A stretch of DNA of 64,000 nt from Ephydatia muelleri. Taxonomy: Eukaryota > Porifera > Demospongiae > Spongillida > Spongillidae. Numbering within the stretch: the stretch's first letter is position 1; every line of letters begins with the position of its first letter. Made by a program: the position numbers and the translations under genes. This document shows, in pieces, positions 11,997 to 23,629 of the stretch. A model generated the notes under the pieces. It was not told the DNA's origin. It made no database searches and was given only the letters and a program-made list of their open reading frames with translations. The stretch spans positions 9,381,635-9,445,634 of the forward strand of contig JABACO010000007.1 in the NCBI GenBank assembly GCA_013339895.1, given 5' to 3'.

Positions 11997-12044
11997 CAAC
12001 TAGGCTTTGATGATGGGGCATCACTTCCTAAAGTCATGCAATAG
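11997..12044 (+). pseudogene. last codons of the interrupted retroelement gene
   Basis: Removing the piggyBac element and one TTAA joins WRSGLC at 9160s, through the TAA stop, to QLGFDDGASLPKVMQ and a TAG at 12042-12044 in the same frame. This supports 7897-12044 as a single gene cut by the insertion. Confidence 0.6.
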
Positions 12045-13479
12045 GCTTTAGCTTTTTTTTTTGCATTTGTTTTTTGTGCCTTTCTTTGAATGTTATTGTT
12101 GTTTTGTAATTCTTTCTGTTTATGATGTTACGTATTATAATGCAATATAACATATAACGTAACCAGAGATAATATATAGATATTATCTCTGACGTAACCA
12201 GGAATATTTCGATATCGTGTGACTGACGCGTGATAACTTTGAACGATTATGTTGGCAACTTTTTGTAATCGGGTAGGTGGGTAGATCAGCTATTCGCTAG
12301 TGCCTTCCGATTGGAGATCCGATGTACGAAACATACAAAGAGCAGGTATCATAATATTCGACAGAGACGGACAGGCTTACAAGGACGTTGTGACGCGAGC
12401 AGGGTGAAACAGTTGTCACACTAATGAAAAGTAAGTATATCAGAGGCATTCTAAGTATGTGAGAACATTTTTGTTCTCTCGACAATATCGGGGAAGGGTG
12501 CGTTGTCACGAGCATTGAAAATTGATAATTCTATTTAGTGCCGTGGAAGATGCTACCGCCACAACAGCTTGTTCAGTACTCTTATGGAGTACGGTTTGAC
12601 TTTGTCTTGCCAATAGGGATTGGGCATATGGAAGATGTCCGGTGCATCGATGAAGCTTATGAGACGCACGCTGTGACGGGCAGGTGGAGACTTGTAATTC
12701 GAATTATTATGCAAATAGTTTGTAAGTAAATACTTTGGGGTGGTAGAATAGGTAAGAACACCTTATTTCCAATTAGTGCAGTTGAAGGGTTAGAGGTGTG
12801 TGCGCTGGGGTTGTTGAGATGTATGTGTGCATAGCTATGGGTGTGCGCGGGGGGTGTTGAGGGGGATGTGTGCATAGCTATGGGTAGTGGTATATAGATG
12901 ATATATTGGTCAGATACGTACATATAAAAACAGTTTGGCGCACAACATTTACAACAGTTTACTTTTCACTGCAGTGTTGTGTGTGCCACTTGTTGAAACA
13001 GTTGTTAGTTGTACCAGTAAAACACAGCCACTCTGAACATCTCTTGCACTGCCATTGTGTGTCCTTCTTTACATGTCTTCTTATGCACAGAGTGCATTTG
13101 CTTCTTTTGTTCTTTGAGTTTTCTGTCTTTGTAACTTATCAGTTGTACTGGCCATACTGCATTTGGCAGTGCAGTTCTTCCAAGCTTTTTTTCTATTGCA
13201 GTAATCTCCTATAAGAGAATCAGCTAGTTGGAGTTGAAACTGCTTCATTGTCATGATATGGTAAGATCTGCGCTGTACTGCTTGTGTAGTACGTTATTAC
13301 AGTGTCAAATAAAATATATATTTGTAAAACTTCCTGCAGTTAGTTCTGGTTTTATAGTACCCCCTAATTTGGTCTCTATCAACTCCTCTCATGTAGGTAT
13401 TGTACTTGCTGATTGACGATTAACAGGGTGCATCTATCTTTGTGCCATCTGATAGCCTTCTAGTGAGTCCCCCTATATG
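12045..13479. other. non-coding, with a small inverted repeat and a minisatellite
   Basis: Holds an 11-bp inverted repeat AGAGATAATAT with ATAG loop at 12165-12190, itself flanked by ACGTAACC on both sides, and a two-copy 43-bp minisatellite at about 12805-12885. No gene seen. Confidence 0.5.
12805..12885. repeat. minisatellite, two units of about 43 bp
   Basis: The segment TGTGCATAGCTATGGGT occurs at 12825 and 12868, with TGTTGAG upstream of each. Confidence 0.7.
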
Positions 13480-14433
13480 TTTCAAAATAAATGTGTTATT
13501 ATAATACTGTACATGTATATGTTGTGCTAACCTGTCCTTCAGAGTAGCTTCAGACAGTTCTGTGGGGAATTGCTTCCTTTTACTTTGTACAGTTCCACAA
13601 CTATATGCACCCCATTTTTGCAATTCTTCCAGCAATTCAACCGATGTGACAGTATACAACATGATGTTTTCCATTTAGTTGTGATGTGAGGGAGAGAACC
13701 ACTTTATTCCTAAGGCCTTTTACAGCGGCATCTCTTTCTTTCCCAGTGTATACAACAAAATCAACAAAGTATCGGTTGTGAGAATCCCCTAGCACCCAAA
13801 CCTTAATACCACGTTTTATGGGCTTTTGTGGCATATACTGCTTTAGTGAGGATCTCCCTTGAAATTTGATCATTGCTTCGTCAACTGCAACTTCCCTGTG
13901 AGGCTTGTATAGTTCCTTGCATTCTGCAGTCACATAATCAAAGACAGGTCACACTTTTCCCAGTCGATCATATCTGCTTTGACCTCGTGGCACTAGTGTG
14001 TCGTTATCAACAAAATGCAGGTATTTCTGTACGTCCCTAAATCAGTCCCTGGAAATCCGATTTGCTATAGGACCGTAGCGCAGATTTGGATTTGTCCTCC
14101 AATAGTCATCAATAGATGGTAAACGGTTGATTGACATCAGAATATGAAAGCCAAAATATGCTCTCATTACTTCACATGTCACTTTTGTCCACAGTTTTCT
14201 TTCATGGTGGCCTTCGCGTAGTCGTTACTCGCCTGAACGATCTGTTGTTGAAGCTCTTCTGTGGAGAATAGTTGGAAGATGTCTAGTAGGGAGTTTGGTA
14301 TGAGTGTTGTTTGGCCACTGAACGATTGAAATGTATGTATGTTGTTTTCCGTCGGTGTGCGTTTCCATCTACTTTTTTCCTGCCTTGATGATGAACCTGT
14401 TGGTTCCATGTTTACTGCTTGTTCTACATTCAC
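13480..14433 (-). pseudogene. piggyBac-family transposase remnant (PGBD4-like)
   Basis: Read on the minus strand: LLDIFQLFSTEELQQQIV (N-terminal piggyBac box), then VTCEVMRAYFGFHILMSINR, the first catalytic box VAVDEAMIKFQGRSSLKQ with YMPQKPIKRGIKVW after it, YFVDFVVYTG, and TSVELLEELQKWGAYSCGT. After that the similarity ends and an unrelated AT-rich sequence follows. Breaks at about 14179, 13935 and 13675 change frame. The last third (third Asp, Cys-rich tail) is absent. No TTAA-flanked terminus could be seen on either side. It is a different family from the 9.2-12.0 kb element. Confidence 0.78.
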
Positions 14434-14454
14434 CAGTCATGATGAAGTACATTC

Positions 14455-14580
14455 CTCCATGTGTTCAGCTCCGTGGACATTATCGTGCTCCAGTTCGCAG
14501 CGAAGCCACATGAGCATTTGGTGATCGCGATCATTGTCCCGTTGCCACTTATCGAATGTAGCTTTCGTAACTTGTCATGT
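14455..14580 (-). pseudogene. short fragment of an unidentified protein
   Basis: Minus-strand reading VTKATFDKWQRDNDRDHQ then MLMWLRCELEHDNVH is open and compositionally protein-like. It recalls the N-terminus of proteins that couple a zinc finger to an hAT-type domain, but the match is from memory and short. It sits between the piggyBac remnant and the truncated R2-like copy A. Confidence 0.3.
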
Positions 14581-14655
14581 AGGTGTTTTTTTACAGCTTG
14601 GACCAGGGCTTTCACAACCAAAATCACCTGGGACCGGCCATTTTTGTCCGGATAT

Positions 14656-17149
14656 GTTCAACTGGAGGCTGATGGGGCGCCAGTTCCTCAACTCTGAGGG
14701 CTCGCCCCCCTTGTGAATGAAGGTGACGATGGAATGCTTCCACGTAGAGGGGACCCTGGAGTTGTGGCGGCAGATGTTGAACACCAGGGCAAGGATCAGA
14801 CCCTTTGGGTCTACCCATCGCCATGTTGCATAAGTCAATCCGTCAATACCCAGGGCAGTGTTCTTCATCCTGCGAAACTGTTGAATGACTTCGTCAGGGG
14901 AGAAGGGTTGACTTAGAATGTCTCCTCCTTCGACACCCTCAGTATCCCGTGGAGGGAACAGCCACTCAGGGGTAGGGTTCAGGGAAGGAGACTCGGCATA
15001 TGCCGTGGAAAAGTGGGCCACTATTTCCTCTTCTGCCACTTTGCAGTACAGAGGGGGCCCCTCTGAGAGTATCTGCCTCACACAAGCACCAGGGTTGGCC
15101 CTGTAAAAACGCTGCAGCTTTGCAGAGCTTGCCGCATGACGCTGCCATCCTGAGGCACGGTGGCCAGGTGGAGGGGCTCCTCGTTGGTCGTGAGGTGGTG
15201 GCGGGGGGGCACCCTCCCTAGGAGACCGTGTCGGAGGTGCAGCATCGGCCCTTGGTTCAGCACGCTGCCTCTGTCTCCTCCTGCGGGCCCATTGTCCGGT
15301 GGGGTTGCCCTGGCGTTGGTGTCTAGTGGCCGTCACAGTTTTTATGGCAGAGGACCACCTGGCGAGAACCTCCTCGAATGCCACCCACTCAAACTCCCCC
15401 AGCATTCTACCAGCTAACGAGAGGAGCTCTTCGTGGAATGGCAATCGAAGAGTCCTGTCCAGGTTTTCAGTATCGATGGCTATCCTTGGCGGTGTGCCAG
15501 GGATCCTAGCTGGAGGTGGGGGGAATCCGGGTGACGATGGAGGTGTATGTGGTGCAGACACCATGACAGCTGGCAATGTCGGTAGGGGATTTGCAACCAT
15601 GCCCACCTCCAGGCTACGGTGCTGCCTTGTGGGGACCATACTTGGGGGTGGGGTGTGCACAGGCGAGGATGGTGGTGTGAGAGAGGGGGAGGTGTCCGGA
15701 GCGTCCCCTCTCAGAGAGTATAACACCTGGTCAAGCTGTTGGACCATTGAGGATGTACGATGTGCACCCGGGATGAACTGCGGGACATTCAGAAGGGACC
15801 CGAAGATGGAGGGTGGTGGCATTGAGGTTTCCTCTGAAGACACAGTAAGTGGCAACGTCGACTGGTCCAGGGTGGTAGCTGGAACAAGCGTTGTTGCAGC
15901 TGGTGGTGACTGCGGCTGGCAGGCCACACCCACCCCCGGGCTACCGTGCTGCCTCTCGGAGACTGTAGCCGGAGGTGGTGTGGATGAGGGGGTGACCAGG
16001 TCCATAGGTGGTGGGGAGAAGCGTGAAGCTTCAGGGTCCCAGATTTCGACGTTGTGAGACCTGAGGGCCATCAGTGCCTGGTCAAGGCGCTGGAGCCTCA
16101 TAGCCCCTTCCTCTGAAATTGCCACCGGTGCTGGTGAGGGTGTCCTTTCCTCCTGTGAAGCTGTTGATGCCTGGGTCAGTGGTGGTTGGAGGTTCACCTC
16201 CACCTCCGGACTACAGTACTGCCTCTCGGTGACCCTAGCCGGAGATGGAGGGGTGCCAGTTATGGTTACCGGCTGTGCCGCAGGTTATGCAGCTGCTGAT
16301 GGGGATGGTGGTGTAGGGGTAACAGTGGCACGCACAGTTCTCCTAGCAGAGCCCCTTGAGTCGGCAGGCCTTGCCCTGGTGCCCGGTGCTATGGGTGCTT
16401 GGGGTGTGCTGGTGACCGGATAGCGGTCTTCGGTGGCCTGGGAATTGGGTGGGCTCTGTGTAGGAGAAGAGGAGTGGCGGGAACTGCGGGCGTTGGCTGC
16501 AGGTTGGGCCGGATGGAAGTTGTCTTTCAACCAAGTTGGGTAGGCCTTGAGGAACCTGTACTTGTAGACGTTGACCTGCTCCGTAGACCTCCTTAGCCAG
16601 TTTGATGTTGGATGCGGGCCCGTACTTTGCGAGCGCGGCTTTGAAACGTTCTACCTCGCACTGGGTCCACTTTGTACGGGCTGTTGACACACCCTGCTGG
16701 ACCTCTTTCTGTGCTGCCTCTCGGGTCCGTTGCTGGCAGGCCTCAGACATGTGCTTCTCCCTGATATGGGTGGAGCACGAGTGACTGGATGGAAATGTCA
16801 GGGGGCAGAAGGGACACGCCTTCTCCTTGGACCCGTCAATCGTCGCCGGAGGGATAGCGGCGCCATGGGCGTGCCGGAAGTGGAGCGACGTCGAGCGCTT
16901 GTTCGCGTGAGTGTAGTCACATAGGGCGCATTTGAATGTGATGTTGAGGCTCACACTCTTATGTGACACACCCACGTGACGAACAAGCGAGGCGTACTTC
17001 GGATACGTCACCGCGCATACTGGGCAGGTGAAACGGACTTGCGTTGGGTGTACGATGGTGAAGTCCGTGCTCTGGGTTGGCGCGCTAGTTGTTCTGGTAT
17101 TCGGAGGCACGTGGTTCTCTTCAGACTCGCCGCCAGTTGTCAGAGTCAC
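14656..17149 (-). pseudogene. R2-like ORF of copy A: C2H2 fingers, Myb-like domain, RT start
   Basis: From 17149 leftwards: three C2H2 fingers (CPVCAVTYPKYASLVRHVGVSH; CALCDYTHANKRSTSLHFRHAH; CPFCPLTFPSSHSCSTHIREKH), then a Myb/SANT-like segment (TKWTQCEVERFKAALAKYG) broken by a frameshift near 16580 and resuming as KAYPTWLKDNFHP. A long Pro/Ser/Thr-rich linker follows, with two degenerate TVSERQHGSPG units. The RT region starts with LQRFYRANPGACVRQIL and runs through IDGLTYATWRWVDPKG to NWRPISLQL. Fingers plus Myb are the DNA-binding module R2-type elements use to recognise their target; in R2 the target is 28S rDNA, here unknown. A 74-bp tandem duplication lies upstream at 17122-17269. Confidence 0.82.
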
Positions 17150-17269
17150 TCGGTTCTCATCCTCTGGGCACTCATGAGGACTTCTTCTTCGTCTTCAGAC
17201 TCGCTGACAGCTGTCGGAGTCACTCGGTTCTCACCCTCTGGACACTCACGTGGACTTCTCCTTTCAAGT
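17122..17269. repeat. 74-bp tandem duplication upstream of copy A fingers
   Basis: Two units begin CAGACTCGC at 17122 and 17196. On the minus strand they read an acidic Ser/Glu-rich segment just before the first finger. Confidence 0.75.
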
Positions 17270-17524
17270 TCTTCGTCTTCATCCGGTGAGAAGTCCATTT
17301 CAGGCAAAAATAGTGTGAGATGGGCCTACGCCCTCAGACCTCCAGGCCAAGACCAAAAAGAATTTACCCCAACCCTTCCCTTTAAACCTAACGCTGTACC
17401 TAACCTAAGGCTTTCCCCCACCCGAAAAAAACACCCAAAAACAGAAACCGATTACACTCGTAAGAATAGTTAAATTTTCATTATTGTGAGTGGCATATAC
17501 AAAACATACACACCAAGCACAATA

Positions 17525-17556
17525 GGGCCATCTTTAACCCCATCGCTGGGGAGCCC
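17525..17556 (-). ncRNA. 3'-terminal stem-loop of R2-like copy B
   Basis: In RNA sense: GGGCTCCCC-AGCGAT-GGGG, a short bulge TTAAAGATG, then GCCC closing the outer stem. An almost identical element sits at 24034-24065 after copy C, and a covarying version at 30151-30190 after copy D. Its position after the stop codon fits a reverse-transcriptase recognition structure in the 3' UTR (inference). Confidence 0.65.
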
Positions 17557-18098
17557 TTCGACTTCCTAGTCGGAAGTTAAGCAGGTGGGATGCATACATA
17601 CAAATATAAAGTAGGAATGCACGAAATGTTCAAAGAGAGTCAGATGAGAAGCAGCGGCCTGTACCTGGTCCTGGGCAGGAGTGGTGACCGGGATGGTAGT
17701 GCTCGGGTTTGTGGTGGGTAGATGCCATTGTAGCGGCCCCGCTCAACTCAGTTTGCGGCGATCAGGGGGTTGGGGGGGGGGGGGCAGTGTGGAGGGAGAG
17801 TGGAGTTCTTTGTGTGGGAGAGTTGAGTTCATGTAGTGCTAGTGCTAGGAGAGCTCGGTTCATACAGGCAGGGGAGGGTTGAGTTCATGTTGGGGGGAGG
17901 GCAGGTGCATACACACATATTACACGAATGGCCGACAACGGCTATGCACACACCAAAAGCCAACAATGGCAATGCACATAAAATGCCAACGACGGCCATA
18001 CATGAATAAGTGACCGAAAATGGTCAGGGAGGGGGGTGCCAACAACGGCGGGGGAATACAAAAGGAACGCATGCATGCAAGTATCCGGGTGGTTAAGG

Positions 18099-21000
18099 CT
18101 ATCGCGGCGGGACATCTGAGGTGGCCTCAGGTGGGTGTGGGGCAGCCAGCGCCGGGCCGCCAGTGGCCGCGGTGGGTTGCGGGTCGGGTACAGGCGGTGG
18201 TCCCCTGCGATGGCTCTTGCAGATGGCCTGGTACCATATGTTCTGTGACCTGGCGATGGCTGATACCACTCAGAGGCGGCGCATCAATGCCACGTATCGT
18301 TGACCGATCCTGAGGGCAGACAGCACCCGGTCGTTCTCCGGGTACCAGCTGCCTAAGCTCCCCACAATGAAGGGGTGGATGGTGACTTGCTGGTGTTGCT
18401 GGAGAAGTTACTGCTTTAGGGGTTCGTACTTCTCCAACTTGGCCCTTGCAGCGTCCTCCAGGGCATGTGGAGCGCATTCAAAGGGACAGGACACTTCCGC
18501 GATGGTGATGGTGGAGCCATCTGGAGAGGTGATAGTGAGGTCGGGCCGGTTGTTCCCTGTTGTGCCAGGAATGGCCTGCTCCTTCATCTTAGTCCCCATG
18601 TAGTCCGGGACCGCCCTCACTATTCTCTCCAGGATGGCGTTGTGCCTGTCCCTCACCATGCCCAGGTTGTAGTGGCAGTGATTAAGAACGTGTGCCAGCA
18701 TCTCTTCAGCTCTCCCGCAGACTCGGCATTGGGTGGTGGTGACGGGTCGATGGGACCGTGCCTGTACGGTGCGGACGGGGAGGAGGTTCAGGCGCGCCTT
18801 GTGGACAAACCTATACTGGGGGAAGGAGAGGAAGGCCCCAGTATAGGTGAAGAAGGTGGAGTCAGGGTGAAGGGAGATGGAGTCAAACGCTCTCCCCTGG
18901 TCAGTTGATTTCTTCATGGCCCTCAGGTGGCGATCTTGCAGCCTCTCCTTGAGCGCCTGGAAGAGGAATTTCCTTCTGTTCCAGGTGAGCTCGTGTCGTC
19001 CAGCGAGGATGGTGGCCGAGTCCTGCGTGAAGCGAATGGTGGCGTTGGTGAGGACCAGGCTGTTCCGCACTGAGCTCCACAGTGACTGGAGGTTGCCCGC
19101 TCTCCCTTCTCCAGGACCTGGCGAGGTGTTTAGGAAAAACTGGAGTCCCTCGTGGGTGGTGTGGTCCAGGTAGCAGGCTCTTTTCGCCACGGTCTCCGTC
19201 AGCTGATCCATGGCAACGTCTCTGATGCGGCGATCTCTCGTGTCTGCCAGGAACTTGAAGGCCTGGGCAGCTCGTGCTACGTGGGACTCATCCTCCGCAC
19301 TGGGGATGCCCAACCCTCCCAGGGCCTGCGAGAGTTAGAAGTATTTGGTGCAGGTCCTGGGTGGGAGGCGTAGTCCGCGTTTGATGGTGGTGCGGAGGGC
19401 GGCGTCCAGCTTCTTGCACCAGATGTCACCGGGGAACACCACTTCCATCACGAAGCAGAGTCGGGGAAACAGGAACCGGCGGAAGGCGTCTAGCTTCTGC
19501 CATTCGGCCAGCTCTGATGAGAAGACAATCCCGGGTGAGGCTGTTTCGTAGCTCGGTCAGGACATTCGTCGGTGTCCGGTACGCACCTGTCGGGCACCCT
19601 AGGTACTTGTACCGCTCCTCCCACGAGAGGGCCGGGATGAGGTCCGTCCCCAGTCGCGGGCTGTATAGATGGTCAGCGTACAGCCGTGACGTGTGGTTGA
19701 CCAGGCACAAGGAGCCGCATTTGTTGGCGTTGAAGACTAGGCCCGCCCAGTCTGTGAACTCCTTGCACCTGTCCAGAATCCCTTGCAGGTCTGTCTTCGA
19801 TGTTGCTAGGACACACACGTCATCGGCGTACGCTAGGGCATTTATGTTATAGCCCGCGATGGTGTAGCCCGCTTGGCTGGCGGACAGGTACCTCAGCAGC
19901 CCCTCGAGGGCGATGTTGAACAGGATGGGACTCAGGGGACATCCTTGCTTCACCCCACGGTTCTGGGGTATCGCGGACGTGTATGACTCCCGCCCCGTGC
20001 ATACTGCGATGGTGGAGTGGGAATAAATGTTCCTGACCACGTCCAACACCGTCCCCGAGAGGCCCAGCCGTCCCATGAGGAGGTGCATCAGTTGGTGGGG
20101 GACCGAGCCGAATGGCGTCGCGCAGGTCCAGCCAGGTGAGGAGGACGTCTTTCTTGCGGCGTCTGGAGTCTGTCATGATGGAGCGCAACAAGAAGTTATG
20201 TTCCGCACACCCATCAAACGCAAGGAAGCCCTTTTGTGCATTGGAGAAGGCCGAAGTGTCGATGGCCCACGATGCGATCCTCCGCGCAATGATGGCCGAA
20301 TACAGCTTATAGATTGTAAGCTGCAAGCTGATTGGCCTCCAGTTGCGTACGGAGGTCACATCGCCCCCCTTGAGGGTGACGGTGGAGTGTTTCCATGGGC
20401 GGGGGACCCTGGAGTTGACTCTGCAGATGTTGTAGGTGGTGGACCGGATCAACCCCAGGGGGTCCACCCACCGCCAGTTGGAGTAGGTGATGCCATCTGC
20501 GCCTGGAGCGGTGCGCTTGGTCCTCTTAAACTGAGTGACCACCTCCTCTTGGGTGACCGGGGACTGGAGGACATCACCCTCGTCAGTTGTCTCAGGCACT
20601 CCAGTGTTGCCTGGGTGTCTGCCTGGAAACAGCCAGGCGGGAGGTGGGCCCAGTGGGGGAGGTGCAGCGAAGGTGGTGGTGAAATGGGCGACCAGCTCCT
20701 GTTCTGTGATGGCACAGTAGGCCCTGGGGGTGTTGTTCAGGAGTTGGCGCATGCAGATGCCCGGGTTGGCCCTGTACAGTTTCTGCAGGCGTCTCGCCTT
20801 GGCTGCTCTTCTCGCTCGACCAGAGGCCCTGTTATTGGTTGGGCTCTGGTCCTGTTCGTCTGGCTCCTGAGGGGGGTCATCTTGGGGAGCTGCGTCAGGG
20901 GTTGGGGAGCGTGCCCCTCGTGCCTCCTGCTCTCTTCTCCTCTTGCGCTGTGCTCACTGTGACGTTGGGTTGGGAGGGCGTCGTCGTTGGGCCGTCACCA

Positions 21001-23427
21001 CCTCTTTGATGGCCGTCGACCAACGGAGTAGGGCCTCTTCAAACGCCACCCACTCGAGGTCGCCCAGGCGCCGCCCTGCGAAGGGTGTGAGCTCTTGGTA
21101 AAATGGGTGGCGGAGGCTTTCGTCCATCCTGTCAGGGTCAATGGAGATCCTGGCTAGTGGGCCGGGAGCCCTGACAGGGGGTGGGGGTGGTCCCGGTGAT
21201 GATGGTGGTGTGAGGTGAGCAGTCGGTGATGTCGTGGGTGGCGACCGACTTGTCACACCCACCCTCGGGCTACGGTGCTGCCTCTCGGAGACCCTAGCCG
21301 GGGGTGGGATGAGTTGGGGCGAAGATGGTGGTGTGGGGGTTGGGGAGGCATTCAGGGCGGTCCCCCCCGTGGGGTCCGTGTTCCATGGATCGATCGCTGG
21401 GTTCTTACTGCTGTCCATGGCACACCTGGAGTTGATGGTGGCGCCTCGGCAGGCTGCTGGAGATTGGGGGGCGTTGACGGGGGCAGTGTCCCCTCTGGAG
21501 GGGCAGTGGACCCCGGTAGCTGTTGGTCTACCCCACCCTCCGAACCACAGTGCAGCCTTTCGGCGGCCATGGTCAGAGTTGAGGTGGGTGCTAGGGCAGG
21601 TGGAGCTGGTGCCCCAGGGGACTGTGGCTGTGGGTCCACCCCCACCCCCGGACTATAGTACTGCCTTTCGGAGACCGTAGCCAGGGGTAGGGAGGGTGCT
21701 GGAACTGGTAGAGACTGTGGCTGTGGGTCCGCCCCCGCCCCCGGACTACAGTATTGCCTTTCGGAGACCGTAGCCCCCCGGGGGAGGGGAGGGTGCTGGA
21801 ACTGGTAGAGACTGTGGCTGTGGGTCCGCCCCTGGACTACAGTACTGCCTTTTGGAGACCGTAGCCCCCCGGGGGAGGGGAGGGTGCTGGAACTGGTAGA
21901 GACTGTGGCTGTGGGTCCGCCCCCGCCCCCGGACTACAGTACTGCCTTTCGGAGACCGTAGCCGGGGGAGGGGAGGGTGCTGGGGCTGGTGGAGACAGTG
22001 TCAGGAGGTCCACCCCCGCCCACGGGCTACCGTCCTGATCTTCAAGGACCGTAGTCAGGGGAGGGGTGGGTGCTGGAACCGGTGGGGACTGTGGTTGGGT
22101 AGTCGTACTGTCCCTTGGACTGGCGACCGTAGGCGCCTGGAGAGGTGAGACAGATGGGGGAGTGTATATGCCCGTCAGCAATGGAGAAAATATCTCGAAT
22201 TCAGGATCCCACATTTCGATATTGTTTTGGCTGAGGATGTTGTCTGCCTCCTCCCTAAGTTGGTTGTAGGGCGTCTCTGCTAGGTCGGGGGTGGTGGCTG
22301 AAATCTGTTGGAGGGTGTGTGCGGGTATGTGTGTGGGCCTGTGTGTTGGCGTGCAAGGTGCTGTGTGTGCAGGGATGCGGGTGGGAGATGGCGTGTGGGT
22401 GCGGGGGGATGTGGGGATGCGGATGGGTGCAGGTGGGGGGATGTGGTGGGGTGTAGGGGCATGGGTTCGTGTTCCCACAATGCCGCTGGATCTGGCCGGA
22501 GTAGTCTGAGGGCTCGGTCCAGCCGCTGCAGTCTCAGCGCGGTCCCCTCAGAGAGAGGAGCGGGTGGTGGTGTGGGAGTTTGCTCCTCCTGAGTGGGCGC
22601 CACTGCAGGTGTGGGTGCCTGGGGTGGGGGTTGGTCAGCACGGATGGTGGCAGCTGGGGAGTGGGGTTGGGCGCTGGGGGGGCTCTGCGCAGGAGATCGG
22701 CGGGGTTGGGTGGTGTTAGCCGGCTGCGCCCTGGCGGCTCTTGCCCTCAGCGGTGGCGGCGGTGGCCTGGCCCGGGTACCCCCGGCCGTAGGTGATAGTG
22801 TCGTGTCGGCTGTCGGGGAGCCCTGGGTGCTGGCAGGACTCCGGGTGAGAGGGCGGCGGGGTCTAGAGGTGGTGGTGGCAGGTTGGCCTGGGGGGTGGTG
22901 GTGTTCCTCTAGCCAGGTCGGGTAGGTTGTGACCTGTTTCTTGTCCCTCGTCCCCACGGCCGCAGCCAGTGCAGCGTTGCTCCTGGGCCCAGTCTCGCCA
23001 ATGCCTCCTTGAACCTGGCAATCTCTCCAGCTCCCCACTTAGTGCGCGACGTGGATGCCCCGCGTTGTTGTTCTTTCTCCACTGCCTCCCGTGCACGCTG
23101 TTCGCTGGCCTCCCGCATGTGCTGCCCCCGGATGTGCTGGGAGCACGAGTGCGTGGATGGGAAGGTCTGCGAGCAGAAAGGGCACGCCTTCTCGTTAGAC
23201 CCCACGACCTCCACCGGGGGGACCGCGGCTCCATGTGTCAGCCGGTAGTGGTTCGCCGTCGCCTTCAGGTTGGCGTTCACGTACTCGCACAGTGTGCATT
23301 GGAACGTAATGTTCAGCTGCAGGTGCGCGTGCGAGACGGATACATGGCGGACGAGCGAGTGGTGGGTGGTGTAGGTGAGTTTACAGGCCGAACACGTGAA
23401 GCGGATCTGGCTGGGGTGGGTCACCAC
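18099..23427 (-). pseudogene. R2-like ORF of copy B: fingers, Myb, linker VNTR, RT, REL endonuclease
   Basis: Order from 23427 leftwards: fingers CSACKLTYTTHHSLVRHVSVSH, CTLCEYVNANLKATANHYRLTH and CPFCSQTFPSTHSCSQHIRGQH; Myb-like TKWGAGEIARFKEALARLG (frame lost near 22950); linker with VSERQ repeats (21230-22470); RT with LRNSL-type N-terminal boxes, RNWRPISLQL, NAQKGFLAFDGCAEHNFLL, RGVKQGCPLSPILFN, and catalytic LAYADDVCV (about 19825-19855). Then come ALGGLGIPSAEDESHV, the knuckle CRVCGRAEEMLAHVLNHC (about 18690), the endonuclease RPDLTITSPDGSTITI with AEVSCPFE, and the C-terminal GSLGSWYPENDRVLSALRIG ending at the stop 18099-18101. Frame breaks lie near 22950, 20950, 20090, 19430 and 18405, plus a TGA at about 18273. 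Confidence 0.85.
21640..21985. repeat. VNTR in copy B linker, about 90-bp units
   Basis: At least four units, each containing CTACAGTAYTGCCTTTYGGA on the plus strand (near 21652, 21746, 21836, 21934) and GGTGCTGGAACTGGTAGAGA. Translated on the minus strand each gives TVSERQYYSPGAGADPQPQS-like blocks. More diverged units flank it (21240, 21550, 22050), and single units occur in copy A near 15950 and 16220. Confidence 0.85.
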
Positions 23428-23545
23428 GTAGTCGGTGGTCTGGGGGTGTCAGCGTGTCGAGGTAGAGGGGGCGGGGGCTGCCGGTGAAAGGTCCGCCAGG
23501 GCTTCGCCAGGGGCAAGTGGTGGTGGTAGGGTGGTGTCCCTGCCC

Positions 23546-23629
23546 GGTAGGGCTTCGCCATCCCTCGTGGCATCCGGTCCTGAGGGTGTATTCGCCTAGT
23601 CGGGTAGGGCTTCGCCATCCCTCGTGGCA
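23546..23629. repeat. 57-bp tandem duplication in copy B leader
   Basis: GGTAGGGCTTCGCCATCCCT starts at 23546 and again at 23603, each followed by CGTGGCA. Confidence 0.75.

Larger units (their letters stand above)
14656..17524 (-). mobile_element. R2-like non-LTR retrotransposon, copy A (3'-truncated)
   Basis: Minus strand, third of three head-to-tail copies. It has the 5' leader (17150-17500, sharing TTACACTCGTAAGAA with copy B), zinc fingers, Myb-like domain, proline-rich linker and the start of the RT domain. It stops inside RT motif RNWRPISLQL at about 14656. Loss of the 3' end is unusual for a LINE, whose copies normally lose the 5' end, so a later deletion or insertion is more likely than incomplete reverse transcription. 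Confidence 0.85.

Noticed and set aside
13480-14640. TTAA-delimited piggyBac for the 14-kb remnant
   Set aside because: No TTAA with inverted ends on both sides could be matched; only the coding remnant is supported.
15299-16057. A 250-codon open frame on the plus strand
   Set aside because: It lies exactly opposite the GC-rich linker of R2-like copy A and has low-complexity Gly/Val composition; a shadow frame. The same holds for plus-strand frames at 18465-18908, 20027-20962, 21234-21680 and 25090-25545.
17571-17585. GGAAGTTAAGCAGG resembles part of 5S rRNA
   Set aside because: Only about 13 of 14 bases match and nothing before or after continues as 5S; chance or a remote SINE head. Not called an rRNA gene.
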